Assembly (NCBI GenBank): GCA_022448315.1
Contig: JAKVCA010000027.1
Coordinates: forward strand, 1-64,000
DNA: 64,000 nt
Reading direction: 5' to 3'
DNA from: Pirellulaceae bacterium
Lineage (GTDB): Bacteria > Planctomycetota > Planctomycetia > Pirellulales > Pirellulaceae
Shown: positions 27,550 through 37,331 of the stretch, piece after piece
How positions within the stretch are numbered: the stretch's first letter is position 1
How the letters are laid out: each line of letters starts with the position of its first letter
Translations under genes and position numbers: made by a program
Notes under the pieces: model-generated
Seen by the model: the letters and a program-made list of their open reading frames with translations, nothing else
Database searches by the model: none
Told to the model about the DNA's origin: nothing

Positions 27550-29304
27550 ATGCACAAGACTGCATTTCAGATCGTCAGTTTGGTTTTTGTCGGTTTTCTT
27601 ATGAACTCTCAGTCAGAAGTTCTCGGTCAACCACCGGGAACGCGTGGCGAAAAACGGCAGGTGCTGGAAGAGTTCGATGCTGACGGCAGTGGTTGGTTAA
27701 ATGCCGATGAACGCGTTGCTGCTCGTAAATCCCTGCAACAGAGCGGAGGTCAGGGCGGAGGAGGGCGTGGCTTTGGACGCCCTCGAGGCGGTTTTGGCTT
27801 CGGTGGTCCGGGAGGACCCGGAGGCGGCAATATGCCCGAACCCACTCAGGGACCTGTCATTAAAAAGTCGTCGGTGAAACCGGTCGAAGGGACGCTTTAC
27901 GATCCCGCCATCCTTCGGACGATATTCATCGATTTCGAGAGTCAAGACTGGGAAAAGGAGCTTGAAGATTTTCACAATACGGATGTTGATGTTCCGGCAA
28001 CCCTGACAGTCGACGGAAAAGCTTATCCGAACTGCGGCATCCGTTTTCGTGGTGCTTCGTCTTACGATCATGTGCCGTCTGGCTACAAAAGGTCTTTCAA
28101 TGTGTCGGTGGACATGGTTGATGATGAGCAGCGTGTTCTTGGATACAAGACACTCAATCTTCTGAACGCAAACGGTGACGATTCTTTGATGAGTTCAGTC
28201 TTGTACTCGCAAGTTGCTCGGCAGTACATGCCGGCACCCAAAGCCAATTTTGTTCGTGTCGTCGTCAACGGTGAATATCGAGGCGTCTTTACGAACGTAC
28301 AGCAATACAACAAGCAGTTTCTGGAGGAGAACTACAGCAGCACCAAGGGTGCTCGTTGGAAAGTAGCCGGTTCGCCTCGAGGTGGCGGCGGATTGGACTA
28401 TCGGGGTGAGGATCCAGCAAACTATGGGTATCCGTATGAACAGAAAGCGGGCGGAAAGAAGGCACTGGCAAAATTGATCGAATTCTGTCGTGTGATTGAC
28501 CAGACGCCGGTGGATGAATTGCCTGCAATGCTGGAGCCTATTTGCGATGTTGACGAGTTGCTTTGGTTCTTGGCTCTCGACGTTGGGTTGATGAACGCCG
28601 ATGGCTATTGGGTTCGCGCGAGCGACTACAGTATTTATCTGGATACCGATGACAAATTCCACTTCATCCCTCACGATATGAACGAAGCGTTTCGCCCATC
28701 ACGTGGAGGGGGCCCCGGTGGTGGTCGAGGCAGGGGAGGTCGTGGATTTGGTGGTCCTGGCTTTGGTGGTCTTGGCTTCGGTGCGCCCGGTGGCGGTGCG
28801 GAACGTGGAGATTTTCAGGGTGGCCGTGACCCGGGAGATCGTGAAGGTCGTGAGCGAGGTGGAATCGAAGGTCAGGGTGCGCCGGGGCGGCCTCCCGAAG
28901 GCAATCGTCCTGGAGGTTCCATGACTGGTCCGGCTTCTCAGGCAGGCCTGGATCCAATGATCGCGATGCAGGATCGGGACAAGCCTCTTCGCAGTAAGAT
29001 CCTTGCGGTCCCGAAGTATCGCCAGCAATACCTGACGAATCTGAAAACGCTGGCGGAGAAATCTCTGAATTGGGAAACACTTGGCCCGTTAGTGATGTCG
29101 CATGCAAAGTTGCTTGACAAGTCAGTCAAAGCGGAGACTCGAAGCCGGTCCACCTATGAGGCTTTTGTCGAAGCGACTGCGGTGAAGGCCACCACGGCGA
29201 GTGGTCAGCCTCAACGCTTCGGACCGCCCAGGATGGCCTTGAAACAATGGATCGATGGGCGGCATCAGTTTCTATTGGAGTACCGGCCTGCCGGGCAGGA
29301 ATAG
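27550..29304 (+). CDS. secreted CotH kinase family protein with EF-hand
   Basis: A 584-aa exported protein. The start at 27550 has a good ribosome site (GGAGG) and leads into a signal peptide (VSLVFVGFLMNSQSEVLGQ). A single EF-hand-like calcium loop (D43-A-D-G-S-G-W-L-N-A-D-E54) follows, then a Gly-rich linker. The CotH domain spans about residues 115-380 and again from 460, with GIRFRGASS, YKRSFNVSVD, LNLLNANGDDSLMSS, GEYRGVFTNVQQYNKQFL and FHFIPHDMNEAF. Relatives in Bacillus spore coats phosphorylate coat proteins; other family members are cell-surface proteins. A long Gly/Arg-rich insertion (about residues 380-460) breaks the C-terminal part. Function here is unknown beyond likely Ca-binding and surface location. 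Confidence 0.85.
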   Translation: MHKTAFQIVSLVFVGFLMNSQSEVLGQPPGTRGEKRQVLEEFDADGSGWLNADERVAARKSLQQSGGQGGGGRGFGRPRGGFGFGGPGGPGGGNMPEPTQGPVIKKSSVKPVEGTLYDPAILRTIFIDFESQDWEKELEDFHNTDVDVPATLTVDGKAYPNCGIRFRGASSYDHVPSGYKRSFNVSVDMVDDEQRVLGYKTLNLLNANGDDSLMSSVLYSQVARQYMPAPKANFVRVVVNGEYRGVFTNVQQYNKQFLEENYSSTKGARWKVAGSPRGGGGLDYRGEDPANYGYPYEQKAGGKKALAKLIEFCRVIDQTPVDELPAMLEPICDVDELLWFLALDVGLMNADGYWVRASDYSIYLDTDDKFHFIPHDMNEAFRPSRGGGPGGGRGRGGRGFGGPGFGGLGFGAPGGGAERGDFQGGRDPGDREGRERGGIEGQGAPGRPPEGNRPGGSMTGPASQAGLDPMIAMQDRDKPLRSKILAVPKYRQQYLTNLKTLAEKSLNWETLGPLVMSHAKLLDKSVKAETRSRSTYEAFVEATAVKATTASGQPQRFGPPRMALKQWIDGRHQFLLEYRPAGQE

Positions 29305-29358
29305 ATTGGACAGTCACGTGGGAGCCAATCTTGATTAGGTGAAGTAAGCGGGAATATC

Positions 29359-30975
29359 ATGCGACAGTGGTTGTGCTTCGTTTCGTGTGTTTGGACGCTG
29401 TGTGCTGTCGGTTTGGATCGCTTGGCCATCGCAGACGAATATTCCGAAGCTGCGACGAGACCGAACATTCTGTTCATTATCGCCGACGATGCATCGCGCG
29501 ACAGCATGGGGGTCTATGGCAGTTCTTATGTCAAGACACCCAACTTCGATCGAATCGCCCGAGAGGGCGTTCTGTTCACCCAAGCTTATAACTGCAACCC
29601 GAAATGTGCTCCGGCCCGTGCCTGTCTGTTGACGGGTCGCTATTCATGGCAGCTCAAGGAGGCTTGCAACCACAATCCGTTTCTCTCCGACGAGTGGGTC
29701 TTTTACCCATTCCTGCTTGAAGAATCTGGTTATGAAATTGGGTTTACCGGGAAAGGTTGGGGGCCAGGGATTCATCAGGGAATCGACGCGGGCAAAACCA
29801 AGTTCAAGCAGGTGAATCCCGCGGGTTATCCCTACAATCAAAGAACGGCCAAACCTCCCTACTCGGGTATCAGCAATGTTGACTACAGCGCTAATTTCGA
29901 GGATTTTCTGAACGAGAAACCGGCTCACAAGCCGTTTTGCTTCTGGTTTGGAACCAAAGAACCCCATCGAGGCTATGGCAGAGACAACTGGAAACTTGAT
30001 GGTCGCGATCTTGCTGACGTGACCGTCCCGGCATATTACCCTGACAACGAAACGATTCGAGGGGATTTAGCCGATTATGCCATCGAGGTTGAATGGTACG
30101 ACACTCACATCGGTCGCGCGCTGAAACATCTGGAAGACCGCGGCCTGCTTGATGAAACCTTGATCATCGCGACTTCGGACCACGGAATGCCATTCCCGCG
30201 TGTCAAAGGTCAGATCTATGACGACGGTTTTCACGTTCCGTTTGTTGTCCGTTGGGGGAACAAGGTCAAACCGGGTCGAACCGTGACAGACTTTATCACG
30301 TTTCCCGATCTTGGGCCGACTCTGCTTGAACTTGCCGGCCTCGATCCGCATCCTCAAATGACGGGCAAGAGTTTCGTCAAACAACTGCTGAATGATGGAT
30401 CGGGAAGGATTGATTCCTCTCGTGATCATACCTTGTTGGGAAAGGAGAGGCACGACATCGGAAGAACGGATGGTGATCAACTTTCAGTCGCTTACCCATC
30501 GCGCGCCATACGAACGGATCGGTACCTCTACGTGAGGAATTTCAAGCCGAGTCGGTGGCCGGGAGGGGACCCGAAATATGGTTTATTGAATTGCGACGCT
30601 TCGCCTACCAAGTCGTACTTGACGAATCTGAAATCGAGCGACCCTGACTATCCGTTTTACGAAATGAGCTTTGGGAAACGCCCAGCTCAGGAGCTTTACG
30701 ACATTAATGCCGATCCCGATTGTGTTCGGAATCTCGCGACAAGCGAGATGCATTTTTCGATCAAGCAACGGTTGTGGAGCCAACTGAAACAGGAACTGAC
30801 AGAGCAAAACGATCCACGAATTTTAGGTGACGGTAATATTTTTGACTTCTATCCGAATTGTCGAGTCGATCGGCAGCGACAGCTTTATCAGCAACCGAAT
30901 TATGATCCTGTTCAGGAGTTTGAAAAGCGATTTGGATCGCCGGTGAACAAGGCAGCGATTGAAAACAACAAGTGA
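29359..30975 (+). CDS. secreted sulfatase
   Basis: A 538-aa type I sulfatase that should hydrolyse sulfate esters, probably of sulfated polysaccharides. It has a signal peptide (WLCFVSCVWTLCAVGLDRLAIA). The metal-binding NILFIIADDASRD starts the domain, and the formylglycine motif C83-A-P-A-R87 within CAPARACLLTGR is the site modified by the FGE system. TSDHGMPFPR and the late AQELYDINADP complete the pattern. The variant A in C-x-P-x-R is allowed, and FGE rather than anSME would recognise it. It follows the CotH gene by 54 bp. The substrate cannot be deduced. Confidence 0.93.
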   Translation: MRQWLCFVSCVWTLCAVGLDRLAIADEYSEAATRPNILFIIADDASRDSMGVYGSSYVKTPNFDRIAREGVLFTQAYNCNPKCAPARACLLTGRYSWQLKEACNHNPFLSDEWVFYPFLLEESGYEIGFTGKGWGPGIHQGIDAGKTKFKQVNPAGYPYNQRTAKPPYSGISNVDYSANFEDFLNEKPAHKPFCFWFGTKEPHRGYGRDNWKLDGRDLADVTVPAYYPDNETIRGDLADYAIEVEWYDTHIGRALKHLEDRGLLDETLIIATSDHGMPFPRVKGQIYDDGFHVPFVVRWGNKVKPGRTVTDFITFPDLGPTLLELAGLDPHPQMTGKSFVKQLLNDGSGRIDSSRDHTLLGKERHDIGRTDGDQLSVAYPSRAIRTDRYLYVRNFKPSRWPGGDPKYGLLNCDASPTKSYLTNLKSSDPDYPFYEMSFGKRPAQELYDINADPDCVRNLATSEMHFSIKQRLWSQLKQELTEQNDPRILGDGNIFDFYPNCRVDRQRQLYQQPNYDPVQEFEKRFGSPVNKAAIENNK

Positions 30976-31174
30976 GCTGAACGGCTGGATTGGAGCGGTT
31001 CCGGCGCGCAAAATGACGCAAAAGACGCATTTTTCCTGTATTCCCTGAGCCGTTGCTGCGGGGCGATTCCTTTCAGGAAAGACTTGAGACGCACCTTCGG
31101 GTAAACTGGATTGCACACGATCGCGAGTCGCGTAGGAACGTGGCAGTCGAAAAGTAATCTAGAGGTTGAACCCG

Positions 31175-32404
31175 ATGAAGCGTCGCGAGATTCTGAAATC
31201 TGCTGGATGTGTCCTGTTTCTCCCCTCACTGGAGAGCTTTGGGGGAAATCGTACCGATTTGGGTCAAGCGGATGTCAAACGACTTTTTTGTGTGAGTATG
31301 GGGTATGGCTTTTTTACGGACGTGCTTCCGGAAACAGAAGGCGCTGACTATACCTTCAGCGAACACATGGAGCCGTTGGCAAAGCACCGAGAGCATTTCA
31401 CGCTGTACTCCAAAATGAAGTTTGGCGGAGACCATGTTCGCGACCATAAGTGTTTTGTCGGCAATACCACGACGAACCCGGATTCTTTGGACCAGATTGT
31501 CGCGGGGCATATCGGCCATTTAACGCGGGTGAGAAATGTCGTTACGTTCATCAGTCACGCGCATCACCATATTGTGGCGTCGTGGCGGAACCGGTTGCCC
31601 ATCATGCCGATTCAGTCGACTCGCGTCCTCTTTGAAACGCTTTTCGCCAGAACGGATCGGAAAACGCAGGAGCGACTTCTGGCTCATAAAAAAAGTGTTC
31701 TGGACGGCTCACTTGAAGAAGCCAAGTCTTTGATGACGCAGGTCTCGGGTCAAGATCGGCAGCGTCTTGAGGAATACTTTGCGGCGTTACGTGAATCGGA
31801 GCAGGAACTCAATAAGTCGATCGAGTGGCTTAGTAAGCCACAGGAGGATGTGGAGTTTCCTGTCGCACCTCAATTTGAAAATGGCTTTCTGGCAACCGAT
31901 GTGGATAAGAAACGATTCCTCGAAAATCCTCGCCAAATTCAACGGGGAATTGCGTTTGATATGATCTACAAGGCGTTCAAGTTCGACATCACACGCGTTG
32001 TGAATTTCTACATGACCGGACTCGATAATGATCATCACATCACGACACACAATGTGCCGAAATCTGAGGATGCCCGGACGAGTTTGACGAAGTATGACTC
32101 GTCGTTTTTCTCACTGCTCTCCAACTTCTACGACAAACTTGCCAGTACCCGGGGCGAGTCGGGGCGGACGCTGATGGATGAGACGGTCACGGTGGCTACA
32201 GGCAATAACAGTGTGAGTCAAAGGATGGGGCCCCATAACGGGAACGAAATTCCAGTTTTCGTCGCAGGAGGGAAGTTCTCAAATCACGGAGGTCACGTGA
32301 TCCGAAAAGGTGAAACGACCTGCGATATCTATCTGTCCCTACTTCAGAAGTTTGGTATCCAGCGAGAACAGTTTGGAAACAGTAAAAAGAGCATCCAGTT
32401 GTAA
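31175..32404 (+). CDS. DUF1552 domain protein (exported)
   Basis: A 409-aa protein of the DUF1552 family, typical of planctomycetes and some other bacteria. ATG 31175 is preferred over the upstream TTG 31166: AGAGG ends nine bases before it. The N-terminus MKRREILKSAGCVLFLP resembles a Tat-type signal although the twin-arginine consensus is incomplete. Internal landmarks are the early LFCVSMGYGFF, HHHIVASWRNRLP and the C-terminal GGKFSNHGGHVI. The gene is followed after four bases by the DUF1592 gene; this pair is a recurring partnership, so they very probably work together, perhaps in the degradation or handling of extracellular substrates. The biochemical role is unknown. Confidence 0.85.
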   Translation: MKRREILKSAGCVLFLPSLESFGGNRTDLGQADVKRLFCVSMGYGFFTDVLPETEGADYTFSEHMEPLAKHREHFTLYSKMKFGGDHVRDHKCFVGNTTTNPDSLDQIVAGHIGHLTRVRNVVTFISHAHHHIVASWRNRLPIMPIQSTRVLFETLFARTDRKTQERLLAHKKSVLDGSLEEAKSLMTQVSGQDRQRLEEYFAALRESEQELNKSIEWLSKPQEDVEFPVAPQFENGFLATDVDKKRFLENPRQIQRGIAFDMIYKAFKFDITRVVNFYMTGLDNDHHITTHNVPKSEDARTSLTKYDSSFFSLLSNFYDKLASTRGESGRTLMDETVTVATGNNSVSQRMGPHNGNEIPVFVAGGKFSNHGGHVIRKGETTCDIYLSLLQKFGIQREQFGNSKKSIQL

Positions 32405-32408
32405 ACCC

Positions 32409-34889
32409 ATGTTGAACCATCATATTGCTCCGCGGGTTGTTTTGTTGTTGCTAATTTTCAGCGTTTGCGTTTCGAGATGTCGCGCGGAGGATCTCAAGCA
32501 AGCTGCAGAATTCCTCAGTTTTTACTGTGTGAACTGCCATGGTGCGGAGACGGCTGAAGGTGATTTACGGCTTGACCAGTTCGATCCGCAGCGTTGGACG
32601 AACGCGAGCCTGCTGGAAAAGATTCACGCGGCGATTGAAAGTGGTGAGATGCCACCGGAAGACGCGGTGGAACATCCAGAGGCTCTTCAGTCCGCAACCT
32701 TTCAACGGATTTTGACCAATCAATTACGAGTGCTCGGCGAAAAGCAGAAACCGGGAACGCTCAAACGACTAAGCCGCATTGAATATCAGAATACCGTCAA
32801 CGATGTTTTTGGAACCGAGTTCTCATTGCTCGACCAACTGCCGCTCGACAATATCGACGCGGGATTCAACAACAATGCCGACAATCTGCATATGTCGGTT
32901 GTGGATATGGAGTCCTACTTCAAGGTTGCCAATCGGATCGCCGCAAGTGTCGTTAGTGACAAGCCCTCTCCTGGAGTCATCGTCTATTCGACAAAGAATA
33001 CCGACATCGATTCGCTCAGTCACAAAGACAATACCGACGGTTTCGCGCCTTCGCTGGAAGGGAAATCCCGGCCGCTGGTGTTTGCCGCTCCCTCAACTCA
33101 AATAAAAATCAACCCATCGGTCAAGACGAAAGGCGTTTACCGAATTGTCCCTAAAGGTTTTTACATTACGGCACGATGGGTTCGTGGCAGTCGTGAGGAA
33201 GAAAGATTGCCGACCGTTACGGATATTGCAGGTGTCGAGGATGAAGGGACAGACGCGGCTGAGTATTCCATGAGCTACTTTCTGCGAAAGAATGCTGGGG
33301 TCGGGCAAAGCATTGTGACGGTGGTCCCGAAAAATGCGGCATGGAGGGAATTCGATCCTCGTGTCGGTTTCACGACATCGCTTTCTTCTGACGATACCAT
33401 TGTCCTGAGATGCAATTCAGTCAAAGGTGACGGTCTTGAAAGAATGTTTTGCCTTGAAGAAGCATCCATCGCAGGGCCCGTGTATGAGTCTTGGCCGCCG
33501 GAAACCACCTTTTATAAGACCTACTGTGAAGATGTTGATGCGTCCTCGGGGCTTGAAACGTGTCAGGCCATTTTGAAACAGCTTGCCCAAAAACTGTATC
33601 GCCGTCCTGTTTCCGACGCCGAGTTGCGACAAGCTTTTCTGCATGCAGAGAAAGAGTTCGCTTTGGGCCGAAGTATCTACTCGGGGTTGCAAGCAGGCAT
33701 ACGCGGAATGCTGTGTTCCCCCAATTTTCTCTACAAGCAGGAGGGTGTGTCGGGGTCGCTCGATGACTATTCGATCGCCGCTCGGATGTCCTATTTTCTT
33801 TGGAACTCTCTGCCCGATGAGACGCTCTTTGAATTGGCCAAGCAGGGAAAACTCAAAGATCCCTCGGTCCGCCGCGAGCAGGCACTCCGGATGCTTCAAG
33901 ATCCCAGGTCCGAGCGATTTGCGAACGACTACGTTCATCAATGGCTCGATCTTGAGAAGCTTGAAATCGTCGAACCAGATATCAGCATTTTTACGGTCGA
34001 GGAATTCGATCTCGTTCGAGTGCAGATTCGGGAAGAGCCGGTGGAGTTTTTCAAGGAAGTCCTTTCAAGCAATCTGAGTCTGACGAACTTTATCGACTCT
34101 GATTTCGTGATGCTTACGCCGGAGTTGAACTACATCTACCGAATTGAAGGGTACCCGGTCGCCAAGCCGAACAAGCGACCCGGGGCGAGTAAGATATCTC
34201 CCGTCGACTACAAGCCAAAGGAGATTACATCTGAATTTTCCAAGGTGATGTTGGGGGAGAAAGACGGGTACCGTGGAGGCCTCCTGTCGCAGGCTGGAGT
34301 CATGCTGATGACGACGAACAACGGGGAATACACCAATCCGTTTTATCGGGGGGCATGGGTCCTGAAAAGTTTTTACGGGGACCCCCTGGAGACCCCGGCG
34401 AACCTTGAGATTGCGGCACTCAGTCCACCCACCGAAACGAAGACGATCAAACAGACGATCGATGCCCACCGTGAGAGTGTGGGTTGCAATCGTTGCCATC
34501 GAAAGATGGATCCGCTGGGGATCGCACTGGAAAATTTTGATGTCATCGGACGTTGGCGAGATCTGTACAACGATGTCAGTCACTACACGGCTGCGAGTAA
34601 AGACGACGGAGATGCCGCAGAGGGTTTTGCCGTGGATACGAAAACGGTCCATATGGACGGACGCGCATTTGAGGGGCCGCAAGGTCTGAAAACCATTCTG
34701 TTGGAAGATCGGGAAAAGTTTGCCCGGGCATTCGTGGAAAACATGTTGTCGTATGCGATGGCCCGTCAGCTCACTTTCCGCGATCGTGAGAGTCGTGACT
34801 TGCTGTTCAGGCAGTCGGCGGAAACCGAGTTTCGACTTCGTGATATTCTCCTGGAAATCGTCTCTTCGGAATATTTTACCCGACGATAG
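32409..34889 (+). CDS. DUF1587/1592/1588/1585 protein with c-type heme site (planctomycete cytochrome-like)
   Basis: An 826-aa exported protein with the domain series DUF1587-DUF1592-DUF1588-DUF1585 typical of planctomycetes. The signal peptide (VVLLLLIFSVCVSRCRAE) is followed at once by C40-VNC-H44, a CxxCH c-type heme motif of the planctomycete cytochrome type. Later landmarks are RLSRIEYQNTVNDVFG, LASVLSYFLW-like YSIAARMSYFLWNSLPD, and a second CxxCH in the DUF1588 region (GCNRCHRKMDPLG). The start 32409 sits four bases after the DUF1552 gene. Together they form a two-gene unit. It may transfer electrons to or from a secreted oxidoreductase; this is inference. Confidence 0.88.
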   Translation: MLNHHIAPRVVLLLLIFSVCVSRCRAEDLKQAAEFLSFYCVNCHGAETAEGDLRLDQFDPQRWTNASLLEKIHAAIESGEMPPEDAVEHPEALQSATFQRILTNQLRVLGEKQKPGTLKRLSRIEYQNTVNDVFGTEFSLLDQLPLDNIDAGFNNNADNLHMSVVDMESYFKVANRIAASVVSDKPSPGVIVYSTKNTDIDSLSHKDNTDGFAPSLEGKSRPLVFAAPSTQIKINPSVKTKGVYRIVPKGFYITARWVRGSREEERLPTVTDIAGVEDEGTDAAEYSMSYFLRKNAGVGQSIVTVVPKNAAWREFDPRVGFTTSLSSDDTIVLRCNSVKGDGLERMFCLEEASIAGPVYESWPPETTFYKTYCEDVDASSGLETCQAILKQLAQKLYRRPVSDAELRQAFLHAEKEFALGRSIYSGLQAGIRGMLCSPNFLYKQEGVSGSLDDYSIAARMSYFLWNSLPDETLFELAKQGKLKDPSVRREQALRMLQDPRSERFANDYVHQWLDLEKLEIVEPDISIFTVEEFDLVRVQIREEPVEFFKEVLSSNLSLTNFIDSDFVMLTPELNYIYRIEGYPVAKPNKRPGASKISPVDYKPKEITSEFSKVMLGEKDGYRGGLLSQAGVMLMTTNNGEYTNPFYRGAWVLKSFYGDPLETPANLEIAALSPPTETKTIKQTIDAHRESVGCNRCHRKMDPLGIALENFDVIGRWRDLYNDVSHYTAASKDDGDAAEGFAVDTKTVHMDGRAFEGPQGLKTILLEDREKFARAFVENMLSYAMARQLTFRDRESRDLLFRQSAETEFRLRDILLEIVSSEYFTRR

Positions 34890-35223
34890 CCATGATTTGA
34901 AACAACGACTTGAACTCGAACCGGTTGCAGATTTGTACTTGCAAATTTCGTGGTGGCGGCCTGTGAGGAGAAATTCTCATCCCGGCCTCATCACGTCCCA
35001 CCTCGTCGGTTGGCGAGTCTCCAAATCAATGGATCTCGATCTGAGGCGACTCGCTTCTGGAGCCTCGGTTTAGCCTTTCGAGGCGGCGGAAAAGACCTTG
35101 AGGGATACTGGAAGTGGAAGCCGGCAATTTTGTCCATATTTCGTCGTCTCCAAGGCTTCTGGCATGGTCGTGTAGAATGCGGGTAGAAGACCGCGGTTTG
35201 TTTGCAACATCGGAGCAGAAGTC
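34890..35223. other. intergenic spacer
   Basis: No gene or structure recognised. It ends with the GGAG ribosome site (35213-35216) of the next gene. Confidence 0.35.
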
Positions 35224-35724
35224 ATGAAGATCATTCTTTGGGCACGGCAGTTCATATCCACCGTTTTTTGGCTTTGCGGAGTTTTATTGATGAGTGGCAT
35301 CTCGGAGGCCGAAGAGCACCCTGCATTCCAGCCCGTGAAAGAACTCTTTGCGGCAATGTCGATGCATGACGGTAAGGCGATGAAAGAGACGGCGACCGAC
35401 GACTTTCAATTGCTGGAGCACGGAGAAGACTGGACAATGCAACGTCTCATCGATGCAGTCCAGCCCAAAGGCAAGCCCTATGATCGTTTGAACTTTTTCA
35501 ATCAGATTCGAGCGAGGCAGGTGGGTGACGTGGCCTGGGTCAGCTACTGGAATAAGGCAGAGATACGCCGGGAGGGTCAGTTGCGGACCGTGGTTTGGCT
35601 GGAGAGTGCGGTCATGGTCAGAGAGAATGACCGCTGGAAAATTCAGCTGTTGCACTCGACCCGACTGGAGCCGGAAAATTATCCAGAGAACATCCAATGG
35701 GTTCAGCATGAACAGGCACGCTAG
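35224..35724 (+). CDS. secreted NTF2/SnoaL-like protein (DUF4440 type)
   Basis: A 166-aa protein with a signal peptide (TVFWLCGVLLMSGISEAEE) and one cone-shaped NTF2-like domain: VKELFAAMSMHDGKAMKETATDDF at the start, then LIDAV, VGDVAWVSYWNKAEI, and the closing VVWLESAVMVRENDRWKIQLLHSTRL. Proteins of this fold act as small-ligand-binding or isomerase scaffolds; the exact activity cannot be told. A GGAG ribosome site eight bases upstream supports ATG 35224. It lies between the DUF1592 gene and a glyoxalase-ankyrin gene on the same strand, spaced by about 330 and 217 bp, so it is probably transcribed on its own. Confidence 0.82.
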   Translation: MKIILWARQFISTVFWLCGVLLMSGISEAEEHPAFQPVKELFAAMSMHDGKAMKETATDDFQLLEHGEDWTMQRLIDAVQPKGKPYDRLNFFNQIRARQVGDVAWVSYWNKAEIRREGQLRTVVWLESAVMVRENDRWKIQLLHSTRLEPENYPENIQWVQHEQAR

Positions 35725-35941
35725 TTGTTTTGTGGCTTGCGAATGACGCCACTCGCAGAGCCGGCATCCATCGGTGACTGCCTCTAAGGAAAGTGATGGA
35801 GCTGCAGGTGCTGCTGGTGTCCTCGATCTGCCGTCGACTCACAGGCAGTTCATCCCAAGTTGCAAGATGTTGTCGCTCCAGATCACGATCGGTCTGAACC
35901 TTTCTCCTATCTCTCTTAAGTAAGAACGAGGAAATTACTCG

Positions 35942-37048
35942 ATGAAACTCAGATACAATCCCTTTTCAACCATGGAATGTTACATGTTTTCCAGACGAAT
36001 TTTCATCTCGTGGGTTATCGTTTTTTCGTCCATGATTATGGTGACAGCAACTGCAACTGCACAGGAAGGTGCAGCGAAGAAGTCCGTCTTTTCCAAGAGC
36101 ACCTTTGATCTGGGGATCGTGGTTTCAGATCTGGATAAAGCCGCGAAATTCTATGTTGAGGTCGTGGGGATGACGGAAGTGAAGGGATTCGCAGCTCCCG
36201 CAAACGTTGCGACAGCTTTTGGGCTCACAGATAACCAGCCCGTTGTGGTTCGCAGGTTTGTCATGGACGATGTGAAGGATGCCCCGTCTCTTAAACTGAT
36301 GGCGTTCCCTGATGCACCGGGCGTGAAGCCTGACCAGCGATTTATTCACTCGACTCTCGGATTTAGCTACCTGACCCTGTTTGTGAACGATATGGACGCT
36401 GTCGTCGAACGGGCGAAAAAGGCGGAGGTTAAGCTGCTTGGCCAGACGCCCGCGAAAGCTGGAGGCAACAATTACCTGACGGTCTATCAGGATCCCGACG
36501 GTAATTTCATCGAATTGATCGGACCTTCCGCCCGAAATGCTGGACCCATTCAGAATGACGCAAAAATCGATTTCTTCGAGTCGGCAAGGCGAGGCAACGT
36601 CGTCTCGCTGCGGCAACACCTTAAGGATGGTCAGGATATCGATGCGAAGCAGAACGGAAATGTACATGCTCTGGGGCTCGCCGCTTTGTTTGGACATGTG
36701 GAGGCCGTTGAGTTCCTCATTCAAAACGGAGCGAAGGTCAACCAGCAAACGAAAGACGGTGGTACGGCTCTTCATGGAGCGTCCTTTTTAGGAAGGATCC
36801 AAGTCGTTGAAGCCCTCTTGAATGCTGGGGCCGATGTCAATGTCAGCAACAACAATGGAATTACCCCGCTGGACGAGTGCATGGAACCGTGGAGTGGCGA
36901 AATAAGTAAAAAGGTGGACTTCCTAAATCAAGTCATCAAGGTCGGAGTGAAAGCAGAAGATGTCGAAATCGGACGACCGATGGTGCTGGCAATGTTGAAA
37001 GAGCATGTCGCGAAATCTGATCCGGATGAAGAGTCTCGGCCTAAATAG
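35942..37048 (+). CDS. secreted VOC (glyoxalase-like) domain fused to ankyrin repeats
   Basis: A 368-aa protein with an N-terminal signal peptide (up to about residue 41, ISWVIVFSSMIMVTATATA). A VOC superfamily domain follows (about residues 46-195): FDLGIVVSDLDKAAKFYVEVVG opens it and YLTVYQDPDGNFIELIGPS closes it. Three to four ankyrin repeats come next (about 205-310), with AAL FGHVEAVEFLI-type and GGTALHGASFLGRIQVVEALL segments, the standard G-x-T-A/P-L-H pattern. This fusion is unusual: the VOC part looks like an enzyme or binder, the ankyrin part a protein-interaction module, and both are exported. The ATG at 35942 is the longest; 35984 would still give a complete signal peptide. Confidence 0.85.
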   Translation: MKLRYNPFSTMECYMFSRRIFISWVIVFSSMIMVTATATAQEGAAKKSVFSKSTFDLGIVVSDLDKAAKFYVEVVGMTEVKGFAAPANVATAFGLTDNQPVVVRRFVMDDVKDAPSLKLMAFPDAPGVKPDQRFIHSTLGFSYLTLFVNDMDAVVERAKKAEVKLLGQTPAKAGGNNYLTVYQDPDGNFIELIGPSARNAGPIQNDAKIDFFESARRGNVVSLRQHLKDGQDIDAKQNGNVHALGLAALFGHVEAVEFLIQNGAKVNQQTKDGGTALHGASFLGRIQVVEALLNAGADVNVSNNNGITPLDECMEPWSGEISKKVDFLNQVIKVGVKAEDVEIGRPMVLAMLKEHVAKSDPDEESRPK

Positions 37049-37331
37049 GGTAAGAGTCTAGAGTTGCCGATTGACCAGCATGCAAATTGGTTCAGGCTGA
37101 GGTGATCTGGAGAGTGTTGTGCCCACCGACAGGTACGAAACACGAGCGAACCAGTTCAACGTGGTTCATCCCGCAGTCCCCTTGGCGTGCGACGCGATCC
37201 GTATTCGAATCACACCACGACAGGAGACCAGTGTTGGCATTCTGGAAGTTCAGGTTGTCTTTGAGAAATGAAGTCCATGGCGTGGCCTCAAGTGGATTGC
37301 TTCGACCCGATTGTTAAAGTGAGTATCATCG

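Noticed and set aside
37087-37317. 76-aa open frame between the VOC-ankyrin and sulfatase genes
   Set aside because: No signal, family or ribosome site; treated as non-coding.
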